Source: Telmatactis stephensoni (lineage: Eukaryota; Cnidaria; Anthozoa; Actiniaria; Isophelliidae). Taken from it: DNA of 64,000 nucleotides. Positions within the stretch are counted from its first letter, which is position 1; each line of letters begins with the position of its first letter. The notes beneath the pieces were generated by a model, which worked only from the letters and a program-made list of their open reading frames with translations, did no database searches and was not told the DNA's origin. Shown here one piece after another: positions 38,801 to 51,400 of the stretch. Location: assembly GCA_029948255.1 (NCBI GenBank), contig JALIZF010001733.1:352001-416000 (forward strand), read 5' to 3'. A program made the translations under genes and the position numbers.

Positions 38801-41800
38801 GGTTATCGACTTTAAATGTCGACAGGAATGCGCCTCTGAAAACAATTTCAAAGTTAATAAACGGAAATGTACTGGGAAAGATGTTAGAAACAATGAGCAT
38901 CAGTGCTTCAACGAGTAGTACTACATGAAGCATACACATTTCTAATTTGAAAGTTATTAGAAGGCAACCGCTTTCACCCGTTTCGTAAAAAAACTAAAGA
39001 TCCTGGGACTCCAAAAATCCTTCAAAAATTCCAGTGATTGTAATTCCTTACTTGGGCAAGGCTTCGTGTTACAGTCTTGTTCTTGTTGTTTATCACCTTG
39101 ACAATCTTTCCCACCATGCATTGGGAAGGGATTGTTACAGAATCGATGTCGACTTTGTTTGCCACCATTACAACCAGCGGTACAAAGGGACCATTCAGAC
39201 CATTGGCTAAACCCACCATCCCGAGCGACTAGAGCTGTTTTTAAGAAGAAAACAAATCAGAAACAACGAGATAACAGTAAGATTGGTAGATTTCATAACC
39301 AAAATATATATATATACCGAAATGCTGTTAAATGCATGGACAACAGAAATAAATTACTCTCTTATGCAAATAGCAAGAATAGCTCTATAGCATGCTGAAT
39401 AATTACCTTTTTCACAAGCCGATTTTGGGTCATATCCCTCATGGCAATGACAAACTCCAGCGTTGGTACAAATCTGTTTATCAAAAAAAAAACACACAAA
39501 CATACATACTTAACCTTACTGTTGGTGCATATATGAATTAAGCAGAACTCGTTCATGATCAAAATGGATCCTGTCCGAACACCGAAGCCATTATGATTTA
39601 TCGGAACTCCTATAGCTACTTGGTGATCATGAACCCTTCAGAGGGACCTAACCAATCAGCGTGAAGTGAACTTGCACAACCTGTTACATTACCCCGTGGG
39701 GAAAAAGTAGAGCGCTAGTGCTGCCCTGACTGGGGGGTAGAGGAATCCTGCCTGAAGCAAATATCTTAATTAATACTTGCTGAAGTTTTTACAAAGCAAT
39801 TTAGACAACATAACTTTCACACTATTCTAATATTTTGTAATGAAAAATTTGTTATATAGAGTTGCCATTTTACAGCTTCAAAATTGACATCATAAATCTT
39901 ACGTACTCCCTCCCCCACAAAAAGCAAACATATAAAAGCCTCACGAAAGTCATCTAGCATCGAACAAATAGCTTTAAAAAATAGATCTCTTTCCCAAAAT
40001 TGGCAAATGTTTATAATTTCCTAAAGTTTTATGTTCAATTGTTGTTGTTGTTGTTCTTTTTTGAAAAACACCTCTTGTGGAGATAATTATTCAGGTGTAG
40101 TATGTGAGGGATTTTCATGCAAAAATTAACTAAATTAAACTTACCCCACGGCCATTGCATTCCACTCCATTCTTAGTTGGACACGACTTGATCTTCAGCT
40201 CAGCAAATGACTTACACTTATAATTACTGCACATCTTAATGAATAAGATAGGAAGATTAGTTATAAAGGAGATATAGAATAAGAAATCCCTAGTCTTCCT
40301 AGCAAATTGAAACTCTTCTTCGACTATCCCAGCCCTGAACCCTAGCTCAATTACATTGGGGACTTTTTTGCCTTCATATACAAAGTTTTCAAAGGAACTA
40401 TAATGTAGTCTCAAATTAAAATGGTAAAGGCTTGCTCTTTCTAGTGACTCATGTCTGTTCCAGTTTCGCTGCTTTTTAGGTCTTTCGGACCAAAATTTTA
40501 AAGGCACCGTTTTTTGAGATAGAGGGTATTTCCCGTTAACTACCTCCAAATGTCAAAACAGAACTGGCTCCCTAGTGTAGCTTTGTGTGGATTGTTGTTT
40601 TCACATTTTCCTTCACAAGATATGCCTGCCATAAAGAGGATCTACCTTATAAGAATAAGTTTTGATGAAAATCGAAAAACAGTTCATTGTTTACCTTTTT
40701 ATCTCCACATTTTGTTCCATCTACAACCATTCCAAGTCCTAGAGAATCCGAGTGTTTCAGCACAGCAGCGCTTCAAGAGTAAGGTAAAAGGATCATCGTC
40801 AGTGACGTTCAATGCACTAATTGCTGGATTACAAGTAAATCAAGGCAGCCACTTTTTCTACTTTGGACGAATTTCAACAAAAACTTGCTCATTTTTAAGA
40901 AACTGTCTTCTTTTCTTCATCCAACATGATAGCCACTTCTTTATTTTGGTTTTCCAGGAATGATTGGAACCAAGCAATAGCAATGCAAAAGTGGCGACCC
41001 ATAATGACAAACAATGCGTAAGTTTGTATTGAAATTCCCCATTAAAACAAGCATTGAGGACAAAAGAAAATAATGACTTGTTTATACTTCAATCAATTTT
41101 GTACATACCTGCACTCTGATGAATCTCCAAGAGTAATTTTCTTATAGGATATTCCATATTGAACTACGGGAGTACTTTTCTTTGAGAGACATTGAATCTG
41201 GCCGCACATAACATCTCTGTAAATAAATAAATAAATAAATAAATTAGGAGTAGCTCATCACCCTTCCCTGCAGATAAGTGCTGAATTGCGAAGGGCGCAG
41301 CTCAACGAGATCGAGTCGAAGGTTAGTAAGAGCGCTTTCATTACGAGATAAATTGAACAATCACACATTTGCATACAAATTTACATACACATACACGTAG
41401 CAGCCACCATACGACCCATGTCTGATCACGGAGCACAGCTTAGATCGAAACTAGTTCGTTACTGAGGGAGGAAAAACCGGAGAACCCGGAGAAAAAACCG
41501 TCGAAGCAAGGGAGAGAACGAACAAGAAACTCAAGCCACATGTGATGCCCCGTCCGGGGATCGAACGAGGGACCACAGCGGTGACAGACCGGCGCTCTTA
41601 CCGCTCGGCCACCCTTGCTTCCCCTTCCCTAATTATCATCTATCATAGGTGTAACACACTTATAAAATACATAAGCTTCAATAAGCCGTTTCCTTCTGAT
41701 TTAAGAACTGCAAACCTAATTTGTTAAGTCGACATTGTAAATTTTTGCTATGTGTTTTCCATTTGAGGTAAATTGTATGTTAAAAACAAACATTTCAAAC

Positions 41801-42427
41801 CGATTCACAATAGGCGATATGCACGAAGGCGTCATTTTACTACAACTACCAGAATGCATATCGAAATTTCTTTCTTATTTGCACTAATTATTTCGTAAAA
41901 TAAAGTGGTCGAACCATTTCGGCAGTTGTAGTATATGATGTTCAGAATGATGCAATAATGCAAGTGGTCTAATGAAATTTGTTTGGCATTTCATTGCATC
42001 TGTCAATAGATGATATGAGACAGTGTCTTTCTAAGCATGTATTGTTAAATAATGAATTCAGTTGTTTCTTACCCTGCAGCACAAGATGAATTAGTATTAG
42101 GATCACATGTCCCGTATCCTTTGGCTTCAGTGTTCAGTTTATCATAACAATTTTTGACAGCATTCTTCGTCTCTAAATAAATGTTAGTAATGCAGGATGG
42201 TTTTGAAATGGTTTTATCAAACTCATTTTACATCATTAGAAAATACAATAGAAAGCTTTATATATCGTAGATATTGAATAAAGAATTTTCAGTTTTCATT
42301 TGCATAAACCTTTAAATAAAGGTCGCTGCACGTGACCGATTAAAGATGTTTGATTGGCCTGATTGCTTATAAATTATACTAGCATCATGATTATCCGGAA
42401 TTGTGGTCTACATTTATATGTAAGGTG

Positions 42428-42509
<82 letters not shown>

Positions 42510-45406
42510 CTCAAACTAAACAAGCATTTTCAGAACCACTTACCAGATCCCCAAAGATCTCTACACTGCGTATCATGTGTCTCAGCACATTGTCCAGTAA
42601 AACAATAAGACTATAAGTAATAACAAATATTGTTAACATTAAAAGAACTGGAACTGATTACTAATAAAAACATGTGTGAAAACCAAAAGAACAACAAGAA
42701 AGCACGCACAAACAACATCGTCAAAAGTACAAGTGTATGATCACAACATGGAGCAACAATCAACTTTCTTACATTTGAATGTAACGCATCCCCGCTTTCA
42801 GTATATCCAGTCCACCGTTTGCCATCTTGACTGTAAAGGAGGAAATAGCCAGTCACCCAGTCATACCAGTTACCTCGGCCTTGAGTGTCTATCTTATTGA
42901 TCGTCTGAGTCTAAAAAATGATTAAATGATTGAAAACCTTCTTAATTACAACTGTTTACGATTTGGACGGAGAACTTAGCTTACGTACGATAACGTACTA
43001 CTTTGGATAAATCCACGCCGAGTGGAAAAAATTGACAATTAAAACAAAGTTCTTGATGAGGCTAGAAAATGTTCGTTTGGATGGATATTTGCACCACTAA
43101 ACAATACAGGTCTAGAGTTTTACTCTCATGGCTTAAGGTGACTTGAAATAGTTTTTTTCAGACCGCACCGCACATTTTCATTTGGCGCAATGGACAAAGC
43201 ATATTGCACACTAGAAAATGTTCGTTTGGATGGATATTTGCACCACTAAACAATACAGGTCTAGAGTTTTACTCTCATGGCTTAAGGTGACTTGAAATAG
43301 TTTTTTTCAGACCGCACCGCACATTTTCATTTGGCGCAATGGACAAAGCATATTGCACTCGCAAATTGTTCACAGCACGTGCAAGTGCGTAGCATAGAGT
43401 TCCACGCTACATGCATCAGGAACCGGAAATAAAGAATTCGCATTAGAAGAACTTTCACTTCTAATATTTGGGTTTTTTTTAGGTTGGGGAGACATGATTT
43501 ATTTTAAAGTACAAGCATAATATTTGGGAAATAATATCAACTTATTAGTAGTAAACTGTCCCCAAATAAACAAAAGAAAAGAATTTAATCTTATTTCCGG
43601 TTCCTGATGCATGCAGCGTGGAACTCTATGCTACGCACTTGCACGTGCTGTGAACAATTTGTGAGTGCAATATGCTAATTAGCGAGTCGAATGGTTGTCT
43701 CAATGCAAGTTTTGAGCTGGCGTTTGGGTTGACATCAGGCTTAAGTTTCGGGTCATTTTAGTGCTTGTATTTGAATGAGCTGCTGCAATATTGCTGTGTA
43801 TAGAACAAGTAACGCCCTACTTAAACGTCAAGCAAAAATAATCCTGCGTTTTTGAGATTTTCAAAAACAACTTCTGATGTACAAGTTGCGGAGAAAATGT
43901 CTCACAAGAAACATGGAAAGAAAAATATATATCTTGACATCGATGAAGCTAAGAGTTGGAAGCTGGCTTTTTCACGTAAGGTAAGTGTATATTTTAGCAA
44001 TATTTCCACAGTGTTCTCGTGGCGTTTTGCGTACTTCGAGTATATTTTACGCTGTCGTTATATCCAAGAATAGAAATACAGCATGTGTGGAAACTTTTAT
44101 GATTTAAAGAAAATCAAACAGATTAAATCTCCTAAAATCACTTTGAAATGTTGTACATCTGTATGAATTTTTCTATGCAGTTTACCGCTTGTCTGAAGCT
44201 GATCAATTTTGCGAGTTATTAAAGAAAAACCATTTTTGACGAAGTTCCATTTTCGCTATTTTAAAAACGTTGATTGATTTAAATATAACACCATTTAAAA
44301 CTTCAATCTTATCCTCATATTTGGTGTAGAAACCAAGTCCATTGGTGCGCATTAAGTTGTCCATTGCGCCAAATGAAAATGTGCGGTGCGGTCTGAAAAA
44401 ACTACTTCAAGTCACCTTAAAACATAATGCCCTCATAAGGATAATTATTATATTTTGAAAATAATTCAAGAGTTTTGATTGGCTAAGAGCCACCGGATAA
44501 ATTACCATAGTCGCCGGCTAGCTGCCCAAATTTGGAGTTATGAAAATATGTTGAAAACCATTATTCGAAGTTATGACGTAATTTTCTCGAATATGGAAAA
44601 TTAGCTTGCGGTATGACGTCACGCTAATTTATACGATTCATGCCAAAAGCGGGAAAACAACAACAACATGTATTCTTGTCAACAAAGCACAACTGAGAAA
44701 GAATTATTTTCAAAAATAATAAAACAATTATTGAATTCGTTTCTCGTAGGATATGGGGAATTATTAAGGCCGAGGTTTGTGTTATCTGCCTCAGCCTTCG
44801 GCTTCGGCAGATAACACAAACCTCGGCCTTAATAATTCCCCATATCCCACTCGACCTCATCCAATAATTGCTTATTATTCCTTTCCAATGACAGTTTATG
44901 ATTTAATGCTTTACAGTTTGTGACTTTGATTTTAACAACTTTAAAACTTTTTTCAAAATTACTATTTTAACTTTACCTTTCCCAAATCAATTTGAAGATA
45001 TTCGTGTTTCTTCTTCTCAGCTGCACACCAGTATTTAGAGTTGTGAAGTCTTGCGTTTTGGGGCAAATCACCTCCACGTGAAGATGATGCTGTCATATGA
45101 CTATCTGGGATTTCTTTGCTTCTGATCCCAAGAGGGATTATACAATCTAAAATGAACGAATTATTGTGATTAATTCAAATTATGGTTAGTACTTATTTAA
45201 AGGAACAGAAGAAAAAGAGAGGAAGCTAGGACTGAATCAGCAGAGAGGCTAAAACACGCCTACGTACATGAGCAGTTCAGAGTTACAATATACGTTTGCC
45301 GGTCAGCCTCGATTGCGAGTAATATATATTCGTTAGAATTTTGGCTACAGCCCGTGGAAAAGCAAGAAACGCACATGAATGAACCAGGAAGATTTGTATA
45401 AACAAG

Positions 45407-45441
<35 letters not shown>

Positions 45442-48400
45442 ACACTTAAGATTTTTACTTTTCTTTCTAAAAGTTTTGAATATTTTAACGGAAAATCGTG
45501 GCTGCTGTTGAGCTACATATAACTCCGAACTGGTCCACTACAATTCCCAAACTGATTAATGGTTTCAGACTTACCGGGTTTCATAAACCAAATTTCTAGT
45601 CTGGTTGCATCACATCCTGACCAAAGCAACAACTCTGTATTGCTTCCAGGCCATCCTCCATTGGGATGAACACATTTACCACTCTTGACATGTTTGAGAG
45701 AGTGTTCTGAAAATGAAAAAAAGAAAAAAAAGAAAATCAGATTGAGAAGTTGGAAATGTGAAATTGCCTTTTTTTGTTCGAAGAAATACAACTGTACAGC
45801 AACTAAACTGTCTATGTATATTTCTATATGTAATTTAACTAATTAACATTTTTAAGTCAAAATATCTATCGTTTTTATTGTTATATGGTTTCTTTTGTGT
45901 GATATTTGTACACACGTCCCATCATTTCAATTGTAAGAAAAACCTATCCAAGCATGGCCCAGCTGCTTGGCCCTTGGCCCGATTAGCTCCGCTATTCCAA
46001 GCAGCTGCGCTCTTTCAAAAGGAAAAAAAAAATAGATAGATAGATAGATAGATATTGTAACTTAAAGTAACATATGGGCGAAAATAAACGAAATTGTTGT
46101 TGTTGTAACTATCTTAGGAAGCAGAGACATTTAATCATCATGAATACAAGAACTTGTTTTTGCGATGTAACGGATTTCATTTCAATCCTATAAAGGTCTT
46201 GTGTTTGGAGGGCTCCCATGAGTTCAATTAGCTTTTATTCTTAACTTACTCGCTGTTCTAATGAACTTGGAATCCTCATCTTTGCAAGTACTGCTAACAA
46301 CCAGTCTTGCGCCATTCCAAGTTTTTCCATTCTCTGGACAAACGTTTTTGTTACTGCAGTGATGCCGCAAAATTCCATTAGCGTCCAGCCTGAACTCCAT
46401 GTGCTTTTTTTTGCATTCATACCCATTTTTAAATACAATTCTGCTATTATCAGTAAGGTTACAGGATTCAGTTTTTGGAATAATGCAGTAGTCGTTGTAA
46501 GCCTTTAAAGGAGTTGGAGATGTTGGGTTTACTGTGAAAATAAGATACAAAATAAATAATATTATAAATCATTTTGGGGGCCAATAGACCTCGTCAGTGC
46601 ATTCGACACGTTTGATCTCCGCCGTCCGATTGGCTCAATTGTTTGAGAGCCGATCTTCAGTGCAGGAAGCAACGGAGCCTGGCCGGACCAATATTCATTG
46701 TTTTTAAATAACCAACTGAGGTGTTGCCTTTGTAATTACATCTGCAAATGGTTAGACCTTCACGTCTTCTTGGACAGGACGAGATCCTGTTGTATACTAT
46801 TCGCAAAGAGTATGGGCAAGAGAGAATAGAGCGGTTTACATATGACTGGGAAACAGTATGGTAAACCCACAGTACTGTTACGACACAGCTAACGGTAGAA
46901 TTTTCGAATGTTTTTTATAGAAATTACGGTACTGATACGGTCACGGTACAGACCGTACCGTCTCCCACTCCTATGAAAACCGCTCTTAAACTTCTTATTA
47001 CTGTGCGCCATGTGAATTCCCGGTTGGACTATTTTTAGAAACCGGATGCAGTTTAATTTTCGTCTTAGCCTACTCCCGTGCGTCATAAATTTGGACGAGT
47101 AGAATTTCAAAGAGTTTGAAATTGCTTGAGCCTTTAGGCTATTCTCACGAGTTCAAATTTATTCCAAATTCCACGAGCAAGCCATATGATTTCCTATTAA
47201 TATTAAACATGAAAAGTTATAGAAACAAACGAGATTTTTTCTCCGCCAAATGAGCGAACATTTTTGAATAAAATCTGAGCGCGCGTTCGATGACGTGTGA
47301 TGCGTTTGTAGCGCACGCATTTCCGCTAAAATTTCATTCAAAAATACAACAAAATCCTCAGCTTTCTCGCCTTTTTTCATCAAAATCGTTCCTTTGTGAA
47401 AAGAATATACATAGTTTTGGAGCTAGATAATGTGAACAACAGCCGAACTAAGAAAACTTTGATTTTAACCCTGTTTTTGAAAACTCAAATTTGCACCAAA
47501 TTTTCTTTTTTTCCGAACTAAATTCAATATCCTTGAAACAGCACCACTATCGAGAAATTTTTTGATGTATATTATCATGATCAGAAGTGTCAAATTATGA
47601 CGCACGCGAGTAGGGTGAGACGAAAATTGAACTGCATCAGGTTTCTAAAAATAGCCCAACCGGGAATTCACATGGCGCGCGCGGTATTAAGAAGTTTCCG
47701 TCTCTTATTTATGCTCTCTTGGTAGAGGATTGTCGCCCGGTACAACAATATGTCTTTATTACTAACATACATCTAAGCGCATTTGATTATATCAATATGG
47801 AATTTCCACTATACAAATTAAATGAAAAATAAAATTTCTTATATTTTTTTATACGAGTGCTCAATATATCATATAGATAGAAATGATAGATAAAAAGCTG
47901 TAAGTGCTACAGCTCTTGTTGCTGAAATCTCGTGACAAAACCTTACAAATTATAATAAAGCTGTTAGGCAAAAATGATACCAGGGATTTTTTCCCTCTGG
48001 ATCAACTTGTCTAACTTTAACTTTTGGTGCATGAAAAAACGTGGGAAATTTTTTCATGAACCTACAGAGTCTCAAACCCCGAACCTCTAAACTAGTCTAA
48101 CTCACTTATCCCTTTCCCTAACCACTAAGCCACAAGCAAATGGAAATTTTGGAAGTTTTATAATGAGCAATTCATACGTATAACCATTGGTTTATAATAT
48201 TTGTATATTATAATATACAGGTAATTATCTGGACAAGCATTCCTCCCAAATAATGAATGAGAATTTGAAGTCGTTCAAAGTCCTCCAATTAGGACTTGAC
48301 GAGGTTCCAAGTCCGCACAATTATTTCCATTCCGAGGCCCACTAGATGTCTTCAACAAATTTTAGTCCTATTTGAAATTTTGTCTTTTAAACCTCAAAAT

Positions 48401-51400
48401 GTTTGTGTACCATAGTCTCTTTACTACGAGAGGCCAGCCATAAAACGTTTTACTGTCATGGCGAATGAGGCAGAATGCATTATTGTTTTCTAACATTACC
48501 TTCAGCAGAAGAGCATCCATAAAGTTCAGTTCTCATGCAAGGCCATCCATTCCAGTATTGTGGACTGATGCGTATATAACGAGCTTCGATGCGAGGAGAA
48601 AGTGTTCTTGTGACTACACTGTTACGGTTAGAGTTTCCAACCAACAACTGATAAAAAATAATGCAAAATGTAAATTTTACATTCCCATTTCTAAATTTTA
48701 CAACTTTTGTCTTACAAATTTGCTTTTTCTCTTACAACATTTCTGCACTGTTACCACATGCACTGCTCTCAGCCAATAGGGATCCATATTTTATGTATAT
48801 GATAAGATAGGGATAAAAATCACATAATGTATATGTCTTCTTGTTGTAATGGAGATATGCTACCCCCTTGCCAATAATTCGATTTCTTTTTATCAAAAAG
48901 CAGCTTAAAATATAGTTTATGAATGAAATTGTATATCGTTGTTCATGCGCTTATTTTGAAATTAATCGACCGAGAAATTAGAAGACGTAGTTTCCTATTA
49001 TACCTTGTTGGTTTTGTTGCATGGTATGCCATCTCGCATCACAGCATCTCCTGGACACTAATAAAACAATAAATATATAGATTTTTAATGTCAATGGAAT
49101 GGTGAAACCTAATAGAAATTAATTGCATATTGCTCTGCCAATTCCTGGGGTTAAAGGGAGGGCGCCTATGTTTTCTGGAAGGATTATTCACGATTACTCA
49201 TCGGACATTTTGTGAGACGGCGGCTGGTCCTTTTTTATAGCCAAAATGTTGTCGAGGGAACGCTTATCATTGAGTGGATGCTTATTTGAATAAATGCGCT
49301 CACCTGGCCGTGCTCTAACCGTTGTGTGATCGTTCAGGACAGGCATGTCGAACAGGCACGTACTCCCTGAACTCTCATTAACAACAGTGTACTTACATCT
49401 CTTGAGTCTCCAGTGCAGTATTCGGGAACATCGCAATCTGTCATAGCAGCCCTGCAAAGACTTCCCTGCTTCTTAAACTGACAAAAAAAATGAACCTCAG
49501 TGAGCAGTGATAATGTCAGTAAGTACAGGATATTGCTCTTTGTTAAAACTTTCACCGACTTAACATCCACAACAAAGAATAGATGTCCCACCTCGCAACC
49601 TGCGCAGCACGAGTGATGTAAATCACTGCACATCGATGAAGGCTTGAGACGACAGTCGTGTGGACGACAACATGGATCCTTGGCTTTACACATCTAAAAT
49701 ACCAAATTTCAGAATGAATTCAAAAGTTTGGCAATTTATTGTCGTTTTTACAGCGTCATCAAAAAGAGAAATGACCGTGCATGTTTAGAATCGTTTTCTT
49801 ATGAGTGGGAGACTTACCGTACCGTATCGTAACTGTACCAGTATCATAGTTTCTATAAAAACATTCGAAATTCCTGCTGTAACCGTAGCGTATTGTAACC
49901 GTACGTGTACAGTGTTCCCACTCATACGAAAACCACTCTATATTTATTTGTTCGTCTGTTCGTAGCGTGTTTCTTTCGCTTTGTTCGCTTGAGCGCTAGC
50001 AATGAAACCATATATATCATTATTTTCTGATTTTGCAAAAACAGACGTTTTTTGCGACTCAAGTTACTGAGAAAACAAATTGATTTATATTTAGAACTTG
50101 TATTACCATTTAACTGTTTTTATCACTCCTTCAGCTTTCCATTTTCAAAATTATCAGTTGCTAACATACCTCTGGTGTACCGCAGTCACACTCTTCGTCC
50201 CCTTCTCTGATTCCATTGCCACATTGAGCATTAAGAGCCTGGAAAAGAAATCCATTTAGTACAGTAGCCGCGAGCGAGAGAAAAAAACAGCACATGTTTG
50301 TGACTTTGACACAGACCGAGCCGTGCCTTGTCTTAGGGGAATTTTGATTGGTCAGATCAGCGTTTGTCTTAGTCAATGAAATGACGCTGAGAAACGATAT
50401 GACTTGAATACGTACGGCATCTCGGTAACAGTCACGTAAAAACCTCTCAATATGCAATCAGTATTCAAGAATGCAGTTTTAGACCGTTTTTCGTTGTCGT
50501 CAGACAAGACAAACAAAAGTTATGGTTCCTAAAAAAATAGATGAGAAATAAGGAAAATTGAAGTGCCTGGTGCTTGGGGTCGTGGGTTTGAGTCCCACTT
50601 TAGTCTGGGAGTTTTTTCCGACTCTCGTACGGCGTTCAACCAGGCCTTTCAAATTTCCTTGTTTCTCATCCATTTATCATAGTGCCACGCGGCTTTCACT
50701 TATATTCCGTTCCTAAAAAAAGGTAAAGGTCATTTATTTAATTTCAAAAGCTCAAGGAGCGGTTGTCCAATTTATTATCCCGATCCAGAAACTCACATGA
50801 ACTCATGTATAAGGCGTTCTAAGAGTACAGTACTTAAATATTAAATTAAATTAATTTAATTTTTTAATTAATATTAAATTAATATTAATTAATTAAATTA
50901 ATTAATTAGCATAATGGCGGTAAGAGGCGTTCTCTTAGCTCTCAATATTTTAAGCGTATATCTGCTTCTAAACAGCCGAACAAGGATAAAATTGCCTGCA
51001 TTTAGTGGGGAAACATTCAAGGAAGGAGCTTTGTTAATCAAAACTGGAAGAATCGACCTTGGCCACGAGATTTTAGCGAAGTTAACCGAAAATGGACATG
51101 ATTCTACAAGACACGAGCGTCGAAAGTTAGGCCTCAAATGGAGCACTAGACATGTACATGCAAATAAATACTTATTCTTGTTATTCCTCTTAACTTCGAA
51201 TGATGTTCATGTACATCCAGGTCCAGGAAGACCCAAGGCTTTAGCATGCAACGTATGTTCGAAAACCATAAGAAAGAATCAACGTGCACAGCAATGTATT
51301 GAGTGTTTGAGTAAATTTCATTTCAACTGCGTGGTAAATGATGGCTCCAATACCAAAAGGAATCAAGGAAATATTACATTGGAAAACTGGATGTGTATTA

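Noticed and set aside
41545..41622. Functional tRNA gene (Ser/Leu-like) on the minus strand
   Set aside because: A- and B-boxes are good, but it continues into a SINE body shared with 56655 and I could not form a complete cloverleaf.
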